Position numbers and translations under genes: made by a program | The notes under the pieces: generated by a model | Told to the model about the DNA's origin: nothing | The model's input: the letters and a program-made list of their open reading frames with translations, nothing else | The model's database searches: none | Origin: Comamonadaceae bacterium | GTDB lineage: Bacteria > Pseudomonadota > Gammaproteobacteria > Burkholderiales > Burkholderiaceae_C | Direction: 5' to 3' | NCBI GenBank assembly: GCA_947475685.1 | Contig: CANJNC010000007.1 | Span: forward strand, 1 to 64,000 | DNA: 64,000 nucleotides | Part shown: positions 53,593 to 62,451 of the stretch, in pieces | Layout: each line of letters opens with the position of its first letter | Position numbering within the stretch: position 1 is the stretch's first letter

Positions 53593-54792
53593 ATGAGCTT
53601 GTTTAAAACATTATGTATTTCTATTTGTGGCTTAATTTACTGCTTACTAAATCTTTCCCAAGCCCAACAACCACCTATTCGAATTGGGAGTACCTTAGCT
53701 CTATCGGGGCCTTTTGCTGCAACGGCTGCTATGCAAAAATTGTCTGGTGAAATTTTTATTGAACAACTTAACAAAAGAGGTGGTTTATTAGGTAGACAAA
53801 TCGAGTGGGTTTTAAAAGATGATCAATCAAAGCCAGAGTTGACTAGGACCATATATGAGAAATTAATCATTGAGGATAAAGTTGATTTAATCATTGGGCC
53901 TTATGGTACTGGTGCAATACTCTCTGCAATGGGTGTTGCTCAGAGATACAACAAAATATTGCTTCACAATACTTTTGGTCTTCCTGCTCAAGCAAAATAC
54001 GACATGCAGTTTTCTGTGTCTGGTGGCGCTTATGCAATTGAGAGTGTATGGCCTAAACTTGTTCTCGATTCTGTTGCTGCAAGTAGCAAACCACCCAAAA
54101 ATATAGCCATTGTTACCAGCAAATTTCCTTCAGTCTTCTTTGTGTCTGAAGGTGCTCGGGAGGAAGTTAAAAAGCGAGGAATCAAAGAAAATATATATTT
54201 AGACTGGGATTTCGGTAATAGAGATTTTGGTGCTATTGCAGCAAGAATTAAGGAAGCCAATCCTGATTTTTTATGGATTGGTGCTGTAGGCATAGAGGGA
54301 AATCTTTTAATTGATGCAATGAAAAAAATTGATTATTCTCCCCCCATTTCGTTTGTTGCATTTCCTGCCTCAAGTTTAATGACAAGATCACCCAATGGAG
54401 AAAACGTATTAGCTTTGACTGTCTTTGAAGACCATCCGCCATTTACCAATAATGCTGTTGCATCTGTCTTAGTAAAATCATTTCAAGAGCGTGGACAAAA
54501 AGCCAATCTGCCTGATCCATCGGTTGATTTGATGGCCTCTGTAGCTTATTCAACTTGGCAAGTGTTGGAAGCTGCAGTCAATGCGACCAAAAGCCTAGAC
54601 GATAAAGTTTTATCGACTTGGATTAAAAAGAGTCAGGTTGATACAATCATTGGTCGCATACGTTGGGATGGGCCCAATAACTTCATCAATGGAACCGATC
54701 TTTATAAAGTCAAACAAGTCCAAAATGGCAAATGGGTGGTTGTTTGGCCTAAAGAGTTCGCCGCTCCTGGAGCTAAACTACTGACACCTTAG
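53593..54792 (+). CDS. LivK-type (branched-chain amino acid/aromatic acid) ABC substrate-binding protein
   Basis: 399 aa from ATG 53593; signal peptide ends NLSQAQ. Type I periplasmic binding fold: IRIGSTLALSGPFAATAAMQ, LNKRGGLLGRQIEWVLKDDQ and VDLIIGPYGTGAILSAMGVA. Such proteins bind amino acids, amides or aromatic acids. No Liv permease or ATPase is in the window, so it is an orphan component. The preceding 146 bp are AT-rich. Confidence 0.9.
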   Translation: MSLFKTLCISICGLIYCLLNLSQAQQPPIRIGSTLALSGPFAATAAMQKLSGEIFIEQLNKRGGLLGRQIEWVLKDDQSKPELTRTIYEKLIIEDKVDLIIGPYGTGAILSAMGVAQRYNKILLHNTFGLPAQAKYDMQFSVSGGAYAIESVWPKLVLDSVAASSKPPKNIAIVTSKFPSVFFVSEGAREEVKKRGIKENIYLDWDFGNRDFGAIAARIKEANPDFLWIGAVGIEGNLLIDAMKKIDYSPPISFVAFPASSLMTRSPNGENVLALTVFEDHPPFTNNAVASVLVKSFQERGQKANLPDPSVDLMASVAYSTWQVLEAAVNATKSLDDKVLSTWIKKSQVDTIIGRIRWDGPNNFINGTDLYKVKQVQNGKWVVVWPKEFAAPGAKLLTP

Positions 54793-54807
54793 GTCTGTGT
54801 ATTATAA

Positions 54808-54839
54808 AAATGCCCTATTTAGCAATAAAAAGGGCATTT
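54808..54839. terminator. intrinsic terminator-like hairpin between convergent genes
   Basis: AAATGCCCT (54808-54816) and AGGGCATTT (54831-54839) pair exactly around a 14-base loop; both sides are AT-rich, with A-tract and T-rich flanks. It lies between the LivK-like stop (54792) and the class II aldolase stop (54848) and could serve both strands. Confidence 0.7.
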
Positions 54840-54847
54840 CAATTAAT

Positions 54848-55573
54848 TTAAGCTTTTTCGTTTTTTTCAATGGCTAATTTCTTGAGCCATTTTTTCTTCC
54901 ATAAGTCCCAAGATCTGTAATATTCTTGCCATGAGACATTGGCAGCTACTTCATCGTCATCCATGTAAACGACAGACTCGCTAGAGCCAGCCATCATCAT
55001 GGCTTGAAATTGCATTTTTGCGTTGTAGTCAAGATAGATGGTTCTGCCTACAGCTGTTTGAATTTTATTTCCCGTTACCACTGATCCATGTCCACGCATA
55101 AGTGCTGCAGGATGCTTGCCTAATTTGTCTGCAAGTGATTTTCCCAACATACTATTGCGAACCAACATGTCGGTACCTTTTTGAGCATCTCTAATATCCC
55201 AGTTTGGAATACCTAAACCAATAAAAGAGGACATGTGGAAAATGGGTTTAAGTTCACAAGTCGTACAGCTAAATGGAACAACAGCGTGCGAATGATTGTG
55301 AACTATTGAATTGACATCAGGACGCGCTTTATAAATTTCACCATGAATATATCTCTCGTTATATCCTTTTGGTGAGTTTGGATGAACAGGATTGCTATCA
55401 AGATCGAACTCTAAAATATCTTCTTCTTGAATTAACTCAGGAGCTACGTCTCGAGACATGAAGTAATGGTTAGGATTGGCTTCGCTTCTTACGGTAACGT
55501 GTCCATATGCATCAATAACGCCATATTCAGCGCAGACTCTTGATGCAATTACAAGGTCTTCAATAATACTCAT
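54848..55573 (-). CDS. class II aldolase/adducin-family protein (dihydroxyphthalate-decarboxylase-like)
   Basis: 241 aa from ATG 55573, which has AAGGA at good spacing (an ATG at 55579 is too close to it). Metal and catalytic residues are in YNERYIHGEIY (Glu), SIVHNHSHAVVPF (HxH) and LMRGHGSVV (His). Family members in aromatic pathways decarboxylate dihydroxyphthalate or related acids; others are true aldolases. It follows a Bug gene by 20 bp and faces an aromatic-oxygenase island, so a decarboxylase role is likely but inferred. Confidence 0.84.
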   Translation of the reverse strand: MSIIEDLVIASRVCAEYGVIDAYGHVTVRSEANPNHYFMSRDVAPELIQEEDILEFDLDSNPVHPNSPKGYNERYIHGEIYKARPDVNSIVHNHSHAVVPFSCTTCELKPIFHMSSFIGLGIPNWDIRDAQKGTDMLVRNSMLGKSLADKLGKHPAALMRGHGSVVTGNKIQTAVGRTIYLDYNAKMQFQAMMMAGSSESVVYMDDDEVAANVSWQEYYRSWDLWKKKWLKKLAIEKNEKA

Positions 55574-55593
55574 CTTCATCCTTTGGGTTTTAA

Positions 55594-56589
55594 TTACTCA
55601 ACGCTTATTTTTCTATTTTGAACAACGGAAATCCATTTTGGGATTTCTTTGGACAATAACTTTTCTAGTTTATCAGGTTTACCTCCGCTTACGTGAAGAC
55701 CCAATTTGACCATTGAGTCTTTGGCATCAGCTTGAGTAAGAATTAAATTTATTTCATTGTTCATTGTATTGATAATATCTTTTGGGGTATTGAGTGGAGC
55801 AAGTACACCATACCAAGTATCAACCACCAATCCCGAAAATCCAAGTTCTTTGAAGGTGGGTACTTGAGGAAATGCAGTTGATCTTTCATCACTCATGACT
55901 GCGATCATTTTGAGTTGTCCATTTGTAATAAACGGACTGGCTGTTTGAAGAGAGACAATGGTTGCCTTGACATGACCCGCTATTACATCGGTCATGGCAC
56001 CTGAGGAGCCCTTGTAGGGTACGTGAGTCAATTTAAGACCTGTCTCTTGCAGGAAAAGCTCCATTGCCAAGTGCTGAATACCGCCAGCGCCAGGAGTAGA
56101 GTAATCAAGTTGATTGGGCTTGCTTTTTGATAGCTCAATAAACTCTTTAACGGTATTGGTTTGTAAGTCAGGGGCGGTTACAAATCCCATTGCGCTTGTG
56201 CCTAGAAGGATGACGGGTGTAAAGCTTTTTATGGGATCAAATGGCAGTTGATTCTTAATGGCTGCTGTTGTACCGTGTGAAGTCGCTGTAAAAAGGTAGG
56301 TATACCCATTGGGTGGGGCCTTGGAAACTGCATCCGTCCCAATAATTCCAGATGCCCCAGCTTTATTGTCGACAACAACTGGAACATTCAATTTTGATGC
56401 TAAGCGTAAGCCAATTAACCTAGCCAAGACATCGGCTGTAGTTCCTGTCGTGTATGGAACAATAAAGTTAATTGACTTTGAAGGAAAACTTGGACTTACA
56501 TTTGCTTGAGCAAAGCTACTTAAGGAATTTAATTGGGTGAGCGTTAGCAGTAGAAGAAATTTAGAGACTTTTTTAAGTTGCAATTTCAT
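55594..56589 (-). CDS. Bug/TctC-family periplasmic solute-binding protein
   Basis: 331 aa; signal peptide ends SSFAQA. Motifs are PYTTGTTADVLARL, DNKAGASGIIGTDAVS, NGYTYLFT and HVPYKGSSGAMTDVIAGHV. The DGYT turn is NGYT. It is the first of a two-gene leftward operon with the class II aldolase-family gene and is divergent from the gentisate-dioxygenase-like gene. Confidence 0.93.
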   Translation of the reverse strand: MKLQLKKVSKFLLLLTLTQLNSLSSFAQANVSPSFPSKSINFIVPYTTGTTADVLARLIGLRLASKLNVPVVVDNKAGASGIIGTDAVSKAPPNGYTYLFTATSHGTTAAIKNQLPFDPIKSFTPVILLGTSAMGFVTAPDLQTNTVKEFIELSKSKPNQLDYSTPGAGGIQHLAMELFLQETGLKLTHVPYKGSSGAMTDVIAGHVKATIVSLQTASPFITNGQLKMIAVMSDERSTAFPQVPTFKELGFSGLVVDTWYGVLAPLNTPKDIINTMNNEINLILTQADAKDSMVKLGLHVSGGKPDKLEKLLSKEIPKWISVVQNRKISVE

Positions 56590-56807
56590 AAAATAAAATT
56601 AGGAATGATTACTGGTTAATAATTGAGCATAGAAGTATGAAATTATAAGAAAATTTAATAACTTATGCTAATATCTTAAATAGGATTAAATATTATTTCG
56701 TATTAGGGTTTATACCAACTTCAAGTTAGTGCAAATCAAGATGGTCTGCATCTTTGCCCTATTAATTTTAAACTACGACTTAGACTCCTATGAAGGGTCC
56801 TAATGAA

Positions 56808-57839
56808 ATGTCTCAAACTCCTTTAAGTCTTTTTTCAGATCGCATCAGCCCACTCAGTATTTCTCCACTTTGGGAGAGAAAAATTAAAATGGTCCCAGGC
56901 TCTCAGTGTGTTCCTCATGTTTGGCCTTACTCGGTCATGCGTCCTTTACTTGATGAATCAACGCACTTGATTGAAAAAAAGGAAGCAGATAGAAGAGTTT
57001 TAATGATGGAGAATCCATCTCTAAGGGGCTCGTCTTTTATTTCGAATTCACTTTTTGCCGGTCTACAAATCATCATGCCTGGAGAGATTGCGCCATCACA
57101 CAGGCATTCACCCAATGCACTTCGCTTTGTGATGGACGGGGAGGGAGCGTATACCTCTGTAAACGGTGAAAAAGTTTCAATTTATCCTGGTGACTTTATT
57201 GTTACTCCAGCATGGTCTTGGCATGATCATGGCAATTTGGGAAATGGTGCAGTTGTTTGGATGGACGGATTAGATACTCCGTTTAGTTCACTATTTGGTG
57301 CCCATTTCAGAGAAAATTATCCTGAAGATATTTTTCCTATTAGTAAACAACATGGGAACAGTTACGCTCAATATGGATCTAACTTAGCGCCCTTGAGTTT
57401 CACTCATACACATGAACAAAATCCTTGCTCTTTATTGCATTATTCGTTTGATAAAACAAGGGATGCATTATTGAGCTTGGCTAAAGACGATGGTGTGAAA
57501 ATCGACCTTGCACATGGATTCAAACTTCGTTACGTCAATCCCCTTGACGGATCATATCCTTTTAAGACGATGGCTGCCTTTATGCAATTGCTACCAAAGG
57601 GCTTCAAAGGGCTTAATTACAGAACGACTGAGAACACAGTTTTTAACGTTGCATACGGTAACTGTCGAATTCAATTAAAAGATCGCGTCGTTGAAATAAG
57701 TTCTAACGATGTTTTAGTAATCCCTTCATGGGAAACTTTTAGTTTTGAATCCGAAAACGAAACAATGATATTTAGTTTCTCTGACAGAGCTGCACAGCAA
57801 TCGCTAGGTTTTTGGAGAGAAGAAATTCTTCCTATTTAA
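56808..57839 (+). CDS. gentisate 1,2-dioxygenase-like bicupin
   Basis: 343 aa from ATG 56808 (an in-frame ATG at 56790 adds six residues). The metal-binding cupin has PSHRHSPNALRFVMDGEGAY and WSWHDHGNLG (three His). The second cupin shows NCRIQLKDRVVEI and VIPSWETFSFES. This matches gentisate dioxygenases and the related salicylate/1-hydroxy-2-naphthoate dioxygenases, which cleave the ring to pyruvyl products. It precedes a Rieske oxygenase pair, consistent with salicylate to gentisate to ring cleavage. Confidence 0.87.
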   Translation: MSQTPLSLFSDRISPLSISPLWERKIKMVPGSQCVPHVWPYSVMRPLLDESTHLIEKKEADRRVLMMENPSLRGSSFISNSLFAGLQIIMPGEIAPSHRHSPNALRFVMDGEGAYTSVNGEKVSIYPGDFIVTPAWSWHDHGNLGNGAVVWMDGLDTPFSSLFGAHFRENYPEDIFPISKQHGNSYAQYGSNLAPLSFTHTHEQNPCSLLHYSFDKTRDALLSLAKDDGVKIDLAHGFKLRYVNPLDGSYPFKTMAAFMQLLPKGFKGLNYRTTENTVFNVAYGNCRIQLKDRVVEISSNDVLVIPSWETFSFESENETMIFSFSDRAAQQSLGFWREEILPI

Positions 57840-57869
57840 AATGTTGAAAAGTATTTAAGGATTTTTTTA

Positions 57870-59162
57870 ATGTCGTTCAATAGATATGTACGTAACGATC
57901 CAGCAAATCAAGATTTTCAAGTCAACAGGCGTGCGCTTGTTGAGGATGAAGTATTGAATGATGAGTTTAAACATATATTTGATAAGTGCTGGATCTATGC
58001 TGGACACGAGTCGGAAATTAAAAACAAAGGGGATTTTAAAACACGCAGCGTTTGTGGTCGACCAATCATTTTATGCAGAGATGCGAATGAAAAAATCAGA
58101 GTTTATTTAAACGTATGTAGACACCGAGCGGCAGTTGTTTGCCGTGAATCCGAAGGTAATTCAAAGGGATTTTTTTGTTTTTACCATGGGTGGAGCTACA
58201 ACATAAACGGAGAGTTGGATGGTGTTCCTGGAAAAGCAAGTTATCCGCCTAGCTTTGACCAGTCAAAATTAGGACTTGCACAACCCGCTCAAGTAGATAA
58301 TTACAAAGGCTTTATTTTTATTTCATTCAACCCTGATGTTGAACCCTTGCCCGATTATTTGGCTGGTGCTAAAGAGTATATTGACTTGATTGTTGACCAA
58401 TCACCAGATGGGAAAATGGAGGTTCTGGAAGGCACGCAAGAATACGATATTAAAGCAAATTGGAAATTATTGGTTGAAAACAGTTTTGATGACTATCATT
58501 TAATCACGACTCATTCGACTTGGCTTAACTATATGAAAAGATCAGGTGTTGAAATCAAAAAACCTGAAAAAGGCCATTTGATGCCATCACATGGAATAGG
58601 AAAAGCTCTTGGAAACGGTCATGCGGTAATTGATAATGTTAATTTCCGGGGAAGACCTGTTGCCAAATGGATCCCCTTGTATGGTGAAGCAGCAAAGCCA
58701 GTTATAGAAAAAATCCGCGAAGAACTTGTCAATCGTTTGGGGGAAGTTCGGGCAACTAGAGTGGCAGATACCAATCGCAATTTGGTTGTCTTTCCAAATT
58801 TAGTTCTCAATGACGGTTCCGCTGTAACGATCAGAACTTTTTTCCCAATTGCACCTGATCGAATGCAAGTTACTGCGTGGGCTTTAGGTCCTGTCAATGA
58901 GTCAGTTGAGGCCCGAGCAGTCAGGCTCGATAGTTTCCTTACCTTTTACGGCCCTGGTGGTTTTGCCACTCCCGACGACGTTGAGGCTTTGGAGTCTGTA
59001 CAAAAAGGCATGGCAACTTTTAAAGAAGTTGAATGGTCAATCATGTCTAGGGGTATGGCTAAAGAGGGTGAGCAACTTAACACGGATGAACTTCATTTAA
59101 GAGCCTTTTGGCTAAGATGGAGTGAGTTGATGTCTGAAAAAAATAAGTTGGAAATAACATGA
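57870..59162 (+). CDS. Rieske aromatic-ring-hydroxylating oxygenase, alpha subunit
   Basis: 430 aa. The Rieske ligands are Cys83, His85, Cys103 and His106 (NVCRHRAAVV and FFCFYHGWSY). The mononuclear iron motif is NSFDDYHLITTHSTW, with His210 and His215. It starts 30 bp after the gentisate-dioxygenase-like stop and overlaps the beta subunit by 4 bp (ATGA). It resembles salicylate 5-hydroxylase and other aromatic-acid hydroxylases. No ferredoxin or reductase gene is nearby, so electrons must come from elsewhere. Confidence 0.9.
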   Translation: MSFNRYVRNDPANQDFQVNRRALVEDEVLNDEFKHIFDKCWIYAGHESEIKNKGDFKTRSVCGRPIILCRDANEKIRVYLNVCRHRAAVVCRESEGNSKGFFCFYHGWSYNINGELDGVPGKASYPPSFDQSKLGLAQPAQVDNYKGFIFISFNPDVEPLPDYLAGAKEYIDLIVDQSPDGKMEVLEGTQEYDIKANWKLLVENSFDDYHLITTHSTWLNYMKRSGVEIKKPEKGHLMPSHGIGKALGNGHAVIDNVNFRGRPVAKWIPLYGEAAKPVIEKIREELVNRLGEVRATRVADTNRNLVVFPNLVLNDGSAVTIRTFFPIAPDRMQVTAWALGPVNESVEARAVRLDSFLTFYGPGGFATPDDVEALESVQKGMATFKEVEWSIMSRGMAKEGEQLNTDELHLRAFWLRWSELMSEKNKLEIT

Positions 59163-59671
59163 AAATTACCGGCGAAGTAACTCGATCCGTAATTGAGGAC
59201 TTTTTATATCGCGAGGCATTTCTATTAGATCAATGGAATTTGGATGAGTGGCTTAAACTCCTTACTGATGATTGTACTTATCACATCCCATCTAACGATG
59301 CGCCGAAAAGTGAGTCGAGTAAAGCTCTTTTTTTAATCGCAGATGATTATCGAAGAATTACTGAGCGTGTCAATCGGTTGAAAGATAAAAATGCACACTC
59401 TGAATTTCCTCACTCTAGGACAAGACGAGTTATTGGAAATGTTCAATTTTATGAGCCAACTGATTCAGTCAATTCGTTATTAAAAACGTTTATTGTTAAT
59501 GCAAACTTTGTCATTTATCGCCATAGAAGAGAAGGTGATATTCGTACTTATGTCGGCCGATATGAACACGAAGTAAGACTTATTGATAGCCAACTTTTCC
59601 TATCTAAAAGAAAAGTTCTTTTAGATGCATATGAACTCGGCTCAATGGGACTCGTTAGTTTTATTCTTTAA
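59159..59671 (+). CDS. aromatic-ring-hydroxylating oxygenase, beta subunit
   Basis: 170 aa, normal for the family (NTF2-like). Blocks are EDFLYREAFLLDQWNLDEWL, LLTDDCTYHIPS, HSRTRRVIGNVQF and FVIYRHRREGDIRTYVGRYE. It starts inside the alpha-subunit stop, so the two are translated together and form the hexamer. A Bug gene follows 12 bp later. Confidence 0.9.
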   Translation: MKITGEVTRSVIEDFLYREAFLLDQWNLDEWLKLLTDDCTYHIPSNDAPKSESSKALFLIADDYRRITERVNRLKDKNAHSEFPHSRTRRVIGNVQFYEPTDSVNSLLKTFIVNANFVIYRHRREGDIRTYVGRYEHEVRLIDSQLFLSKRKVLLDAYELGSMGLVSFIL

Positions 59672-59683
59672 TCGAGAAGAAAA

Positions 59684-60658
59684 ATGGTTATATTAAAAAG
59701 ACAATTTCTAAAATTATTTTCAATCAGTGTTTTGACTTTATTGACCAGTTATTTTGCTTACAATGCAAATGCTCAACAACGAATACTTAAAATTGTTGTG
59801 CCACTTACTCCAGGTACAACGCCAGATTTAATCGCCCGCGCACTGGGCCCTTCTTTGAGTCAAAGGTTAGATATCAATTACACAGTCGATAATCGTGCTG
59901 GCGCATCTAGCATGATTGGGATGAGTTATGTTGCAAAGTCTAACGATTCAAATACCTTGATGGTTATTCCAGCAACAACGGTGACACTGCCCTTTCTTTA
60001 TAAAAATATAGATTTTGATGTCATCAATGGTTTTACTCCCATAACACAAGTGACATCGACCTCCTTTTTGTTGGTTGTAGGCCCTCAAGTTGGCGTGAAA
60101 AATTTATCTGAATTTATTGCGTGGACTAAAAATAACAAAAATCTTTTTTATGCGTCCCCCGGAAATGGGACTCACCACCACCTGTCGATGGAGTTGTTAA
60201 AGCAGGTGACTGGTGCGGAGATTGAGCATGTTGCTTATAAAGGTTCTGCACCTGCTTTTAATGATTTTTTATCTTCTCAAATTCCAGCGATGTTCATGCC
60301 TATACAAGTCGCAGTTCCACTAGGTCAAGCTGGTAAATTAAAAATTATCGGTGGAACTTTAAAAGAAAGGCATCCTAATTTTCCAGATATACCATCCCTC
60401 CATGAACTTGGAGCAAAAGACTTTAATGTTGATCCATGGTATTCAATTTGGGGCCCACCAAATTTGTCTAAAAGTATGGTCGATAGTTATCGAAATGCAA
60501 TTATCGCTTCTCTGAACGAGCCCTCTATTAAAGAGAGCTTTTTAAAGCAGGGTTTAATCATTAAAACTTCAACTCCTACGGAATTGGTGAGTTTGACTAG
60601 AGCCGAGTCAGCTTTATGGTCAAGGGTAATAGGACTGACAAACATCAAAGCTGAATAG
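59684..60658 (+). CDS. Bug/TctC-family periplasmic solute-binding protein
   Basis: 324 aa; signal peptide ends NANAQQ. Motifs are PLTPGTTPDLIARAL, DNRAGASSMIGMSYVA and HVAYKGSAPAFNDFLSSQI. The DGYT turn is missing (KSNDSNTLMVIP there), an unusual divergence. It ends NIKAE and lies 2 bp from a convergent Bug. It probably captures the aromatic acid for the upstream oxygenase. Confidence 0.92.
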   Translation: MVILKRQFLKLFSISVLTLLTSYFAYNANAQQRILKIVVPLTPGTTPDLIARALGPSLSQRLDINYTVDNRAGASSMIGMSYVAKSNDSNTLMVIPATTVTLPFLYKNIDFDVINGFTPITQVTSTSFLLVVGPQVGVKNLSEFIAWTKNNKNLFYASPGNGTHHHLSMELLKQVTGAEIEHVAYKGSAPAFNDFLSSQIPAMFMPIQVAVPLGQAGKLKIIGGTLKERHPNFPDIPSLHELGAKDFNVDPWYSIWGPPNLSKSMVDSYRNAIIASLNEPSIKESFLKQGLIIKTSTPTELVSLTRAESALWSRVIGLTNIKAE

Positions 60659-60678
60659 TTTCATTCTGCTTTGATGTT
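60641..60678. repeat. inverted repeat at the join of two convergent Bug genes
   Basis: AACATCAAAGC (60641-60651) and its exact complement (60668-60678) are the codons for the same C-terminal residues NIKAE of two Bug genes on opposite strands. The inner bases partly pair as well. The repeat can form a hairpin in both transcripts. Confidence 0.6.
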
Positions 60679-61671
60679 ATTCTTATTAACGAGTGAAACC
60701 CATTTATTGATTTCATCTTTTAAAAACTGCTGCTGATCTTGACTTGAAATGTTTAGCATTCTTCCGCCGTCTTTTTCTACTTGAGCTATAAATTCCGGAT
60801 CTTTATTAATTAACTCCATACTGGTCCTTAATTTACTCACAATTTGCACTGGAGTATTGATTGGCGCAAAAAGAGCAAACCAACTCTCACCATTGAATTT
60901 TGTTACACCAGTTTCATTGATTGTTGGAACTTGAGGTATCAGTGGGTTACGCTCTAGAGATGAAAGTGACAGACCTTTAAGTTTATTAGTTTGAATGTAC
61001 TGTTTGGAGGCAGACATGTTATCAAACATCACATCTATTCTTCCACCGAGCATTTCTTGATATCCTTGTGCCGCGCCTTTGAATGGAACGTGGGTTAAAT
61101 TTAAACCCATGCCGTTAAACAATATGGTGCCCCAAACATGTTGAAGTGTTCCAATTCCAGCGGAGGCAAAATTGAGTTGATTGGGTCTTTCTTTTGCGTA
61201 TTTAAAAAATTCTGCAAAGGAGTTGACGGGTAAATCTGGTTTTGCTAAAAGAACAAATGAGTATGCCGATATGTATCCTAAGGGTATGAAACTTTTTTCA
61301 GGGTCATAGCTTAGATCTTTAATCAGGGCTTTGTTCATTACCATATTAAAAAGGCCACCGATCATTAGGGTGTAACCATCAGAGGCCGCATTGGCGGCAA
61401 ACTCGGTTCCAACCAAAGAACCCGCTCCAGTTTTATTTTCTACAACGGTAGGTTGCTTGAGTTGTTCTGATAGTTTTTGAGCAACTTTTCTTCCAATTAA
61501 GTCTGTTCCACCTCCTGCCGCTTGTGGAATAATGAATTTAATAGGTCTACTTGGATAGTCAGCGTAATTGTTAGGGGCCTGGGCCAAAAGATTGGTCGTG
61601 AAAAACATGATCAATGCGAAGGCGCTGAAACTGCATTTACGTTGAATGCAGATATATGTCTTTGGATTCAT
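60661..61671 (-). CDS. Bug/TctC-family periplasmic solute-binding protein
   Basis: 336 aa with AAGGGACG before the ATG; signal peptide ends NLLAQA. Motifs are PQAAGGGTDLIGRKV, ENKTGAGSLVGTEFA, DGYTLMIG and HVPFKGAAQGYQEMLGGRIDV, with C-terminal NIKAE. It is the closest relative in the window of the Bug at 39915. It is a single-gene leftward unit, convergent with the Bug at 59684. Confidence 0.93.
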   Translation of the reverse strand: MNPKTYICIQRKCSFSAFALIMFFTTNLLAQAPNNYADYPSRPIKFIIPQAAGGGTDLIGRKVAQKLSEQLKQPTVVENKTGAGSLVGTEFAANAASDGYTLMIGGLFNMVMNKALIKDLSYDPEKSFIPLGYISAYSFVLLAKPDLPVNSFAEFFKYAKERPNQLNFASAGIGTLQHVWGTILFNGMGLNLTHVPFKGAAQGYQEMLGGRIDVMFDNMSASKQYIQTNKLKGLSLSSLERNPLIPQVPTINETGVTKFNGESWFALFAPINTPVQIVSKLRTSMELINKDPEFIAQVEKDGGRMLNISSQDQQQFLKDEINKWVSLVNKNNIKAE

Positions 61672-61861
61672 TTTCGTCCCTTGGTTTAAAGTCTATCTAT
61701 TCAGCTACCTTAATTGATAATCTGCATTATTTGTAAATTAAAAGAAAAATAATTCTAAGTATTTTCATCTCTTTCATTTTTTCTAAATTGTGGTAAATTC
61801 GAGGGTTAATTTAGGTCTAAATTTCAAGAATAAAGTAAATAAATTAGCAATGGTGGGAATA

Positions 61862-62413
61862 ATGGAATTACCAAATTTAAATCTTAGGCATGTTGGAATA
61901 TTTGTTTCCGATATAGATGTCATGTCCTCTTTTTATAAAAGTGTTTTAGGTTTTACTCAAACCGATCGTGGCGAAGTTAGAGGCGGTCAAGTGGTATTTC
62001 TGACGCGAGATCCTTTATCGCACCATCAGTTGGTGATGGAAACGGGTCGACCCATCGGCGCTGGACCTGGTTTAGGAGTTCAACAAATTTCATTTCAAGT
62101 TGCGACCCTTGGCGATTTAAGGCAAATGTATAAAATTGTTTCACAAAGAAATGACGTTACGACGATTCAGACCATTGATCACGGAAATTCATGGTCTTTG
62201 TATTTTAGAGATCCTGAGATAAATCGAATTGAGGTTTATCTTGACACGCCGTGGCATATTTCTCAGCCTTATTCGGAGCCTCTTGATTTACTACAGACAG
62301 ATGAAATAATTTATGAAACAACTCTAAAAAAGTTAACTTCCTACGGTGAAGTTAAACCTTTTGAAGCATGGTCGAATGAATTATCAAAAACCATTTTCTC
62401 TAACTTGAGTTGA
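61862..62413 (+). CDS. VOC-family (glyoxalase/extradiol dioxygenase-like) protein
   Basis: 183 aa from ATG 61862, with GGTGGGA upstream (longer ATG 61850 and GTG 61790 starts are possible). The paired beta-alpha-beta modules show LRHVGIFVSDIDVMSSFYKS (first His), SHHQLVMETG (second His) and INRIEVYLDTP (Glu), a usable metal triad. It could be a catechol-type extradiol dioxygenase or an isomerase. A phthalate-dioxygenase-like oxygenase follows 38 bp later. Confidence 0.82.
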   Translation: MELPNLNLRHVGIFVSDIDVMSSFYKSVLGFTQTDRGEVRGGQVVFLTRDPLSHHQLVMETGRPIGAGPGLGVQQISFQVATLGDLRQMYKIVSQRNDVTTIQTIDHGNSWSLYFRDPEINRIEVYLDTPWHISQPYSEPLDLLQTDEIIYETTLKKLTSYGEVKPFEAWSNELSKTIFSNLS

Positions 62414-62451
62414 ATTGAACTATATTATTTGTAAATGAATTGGAATAGAAA

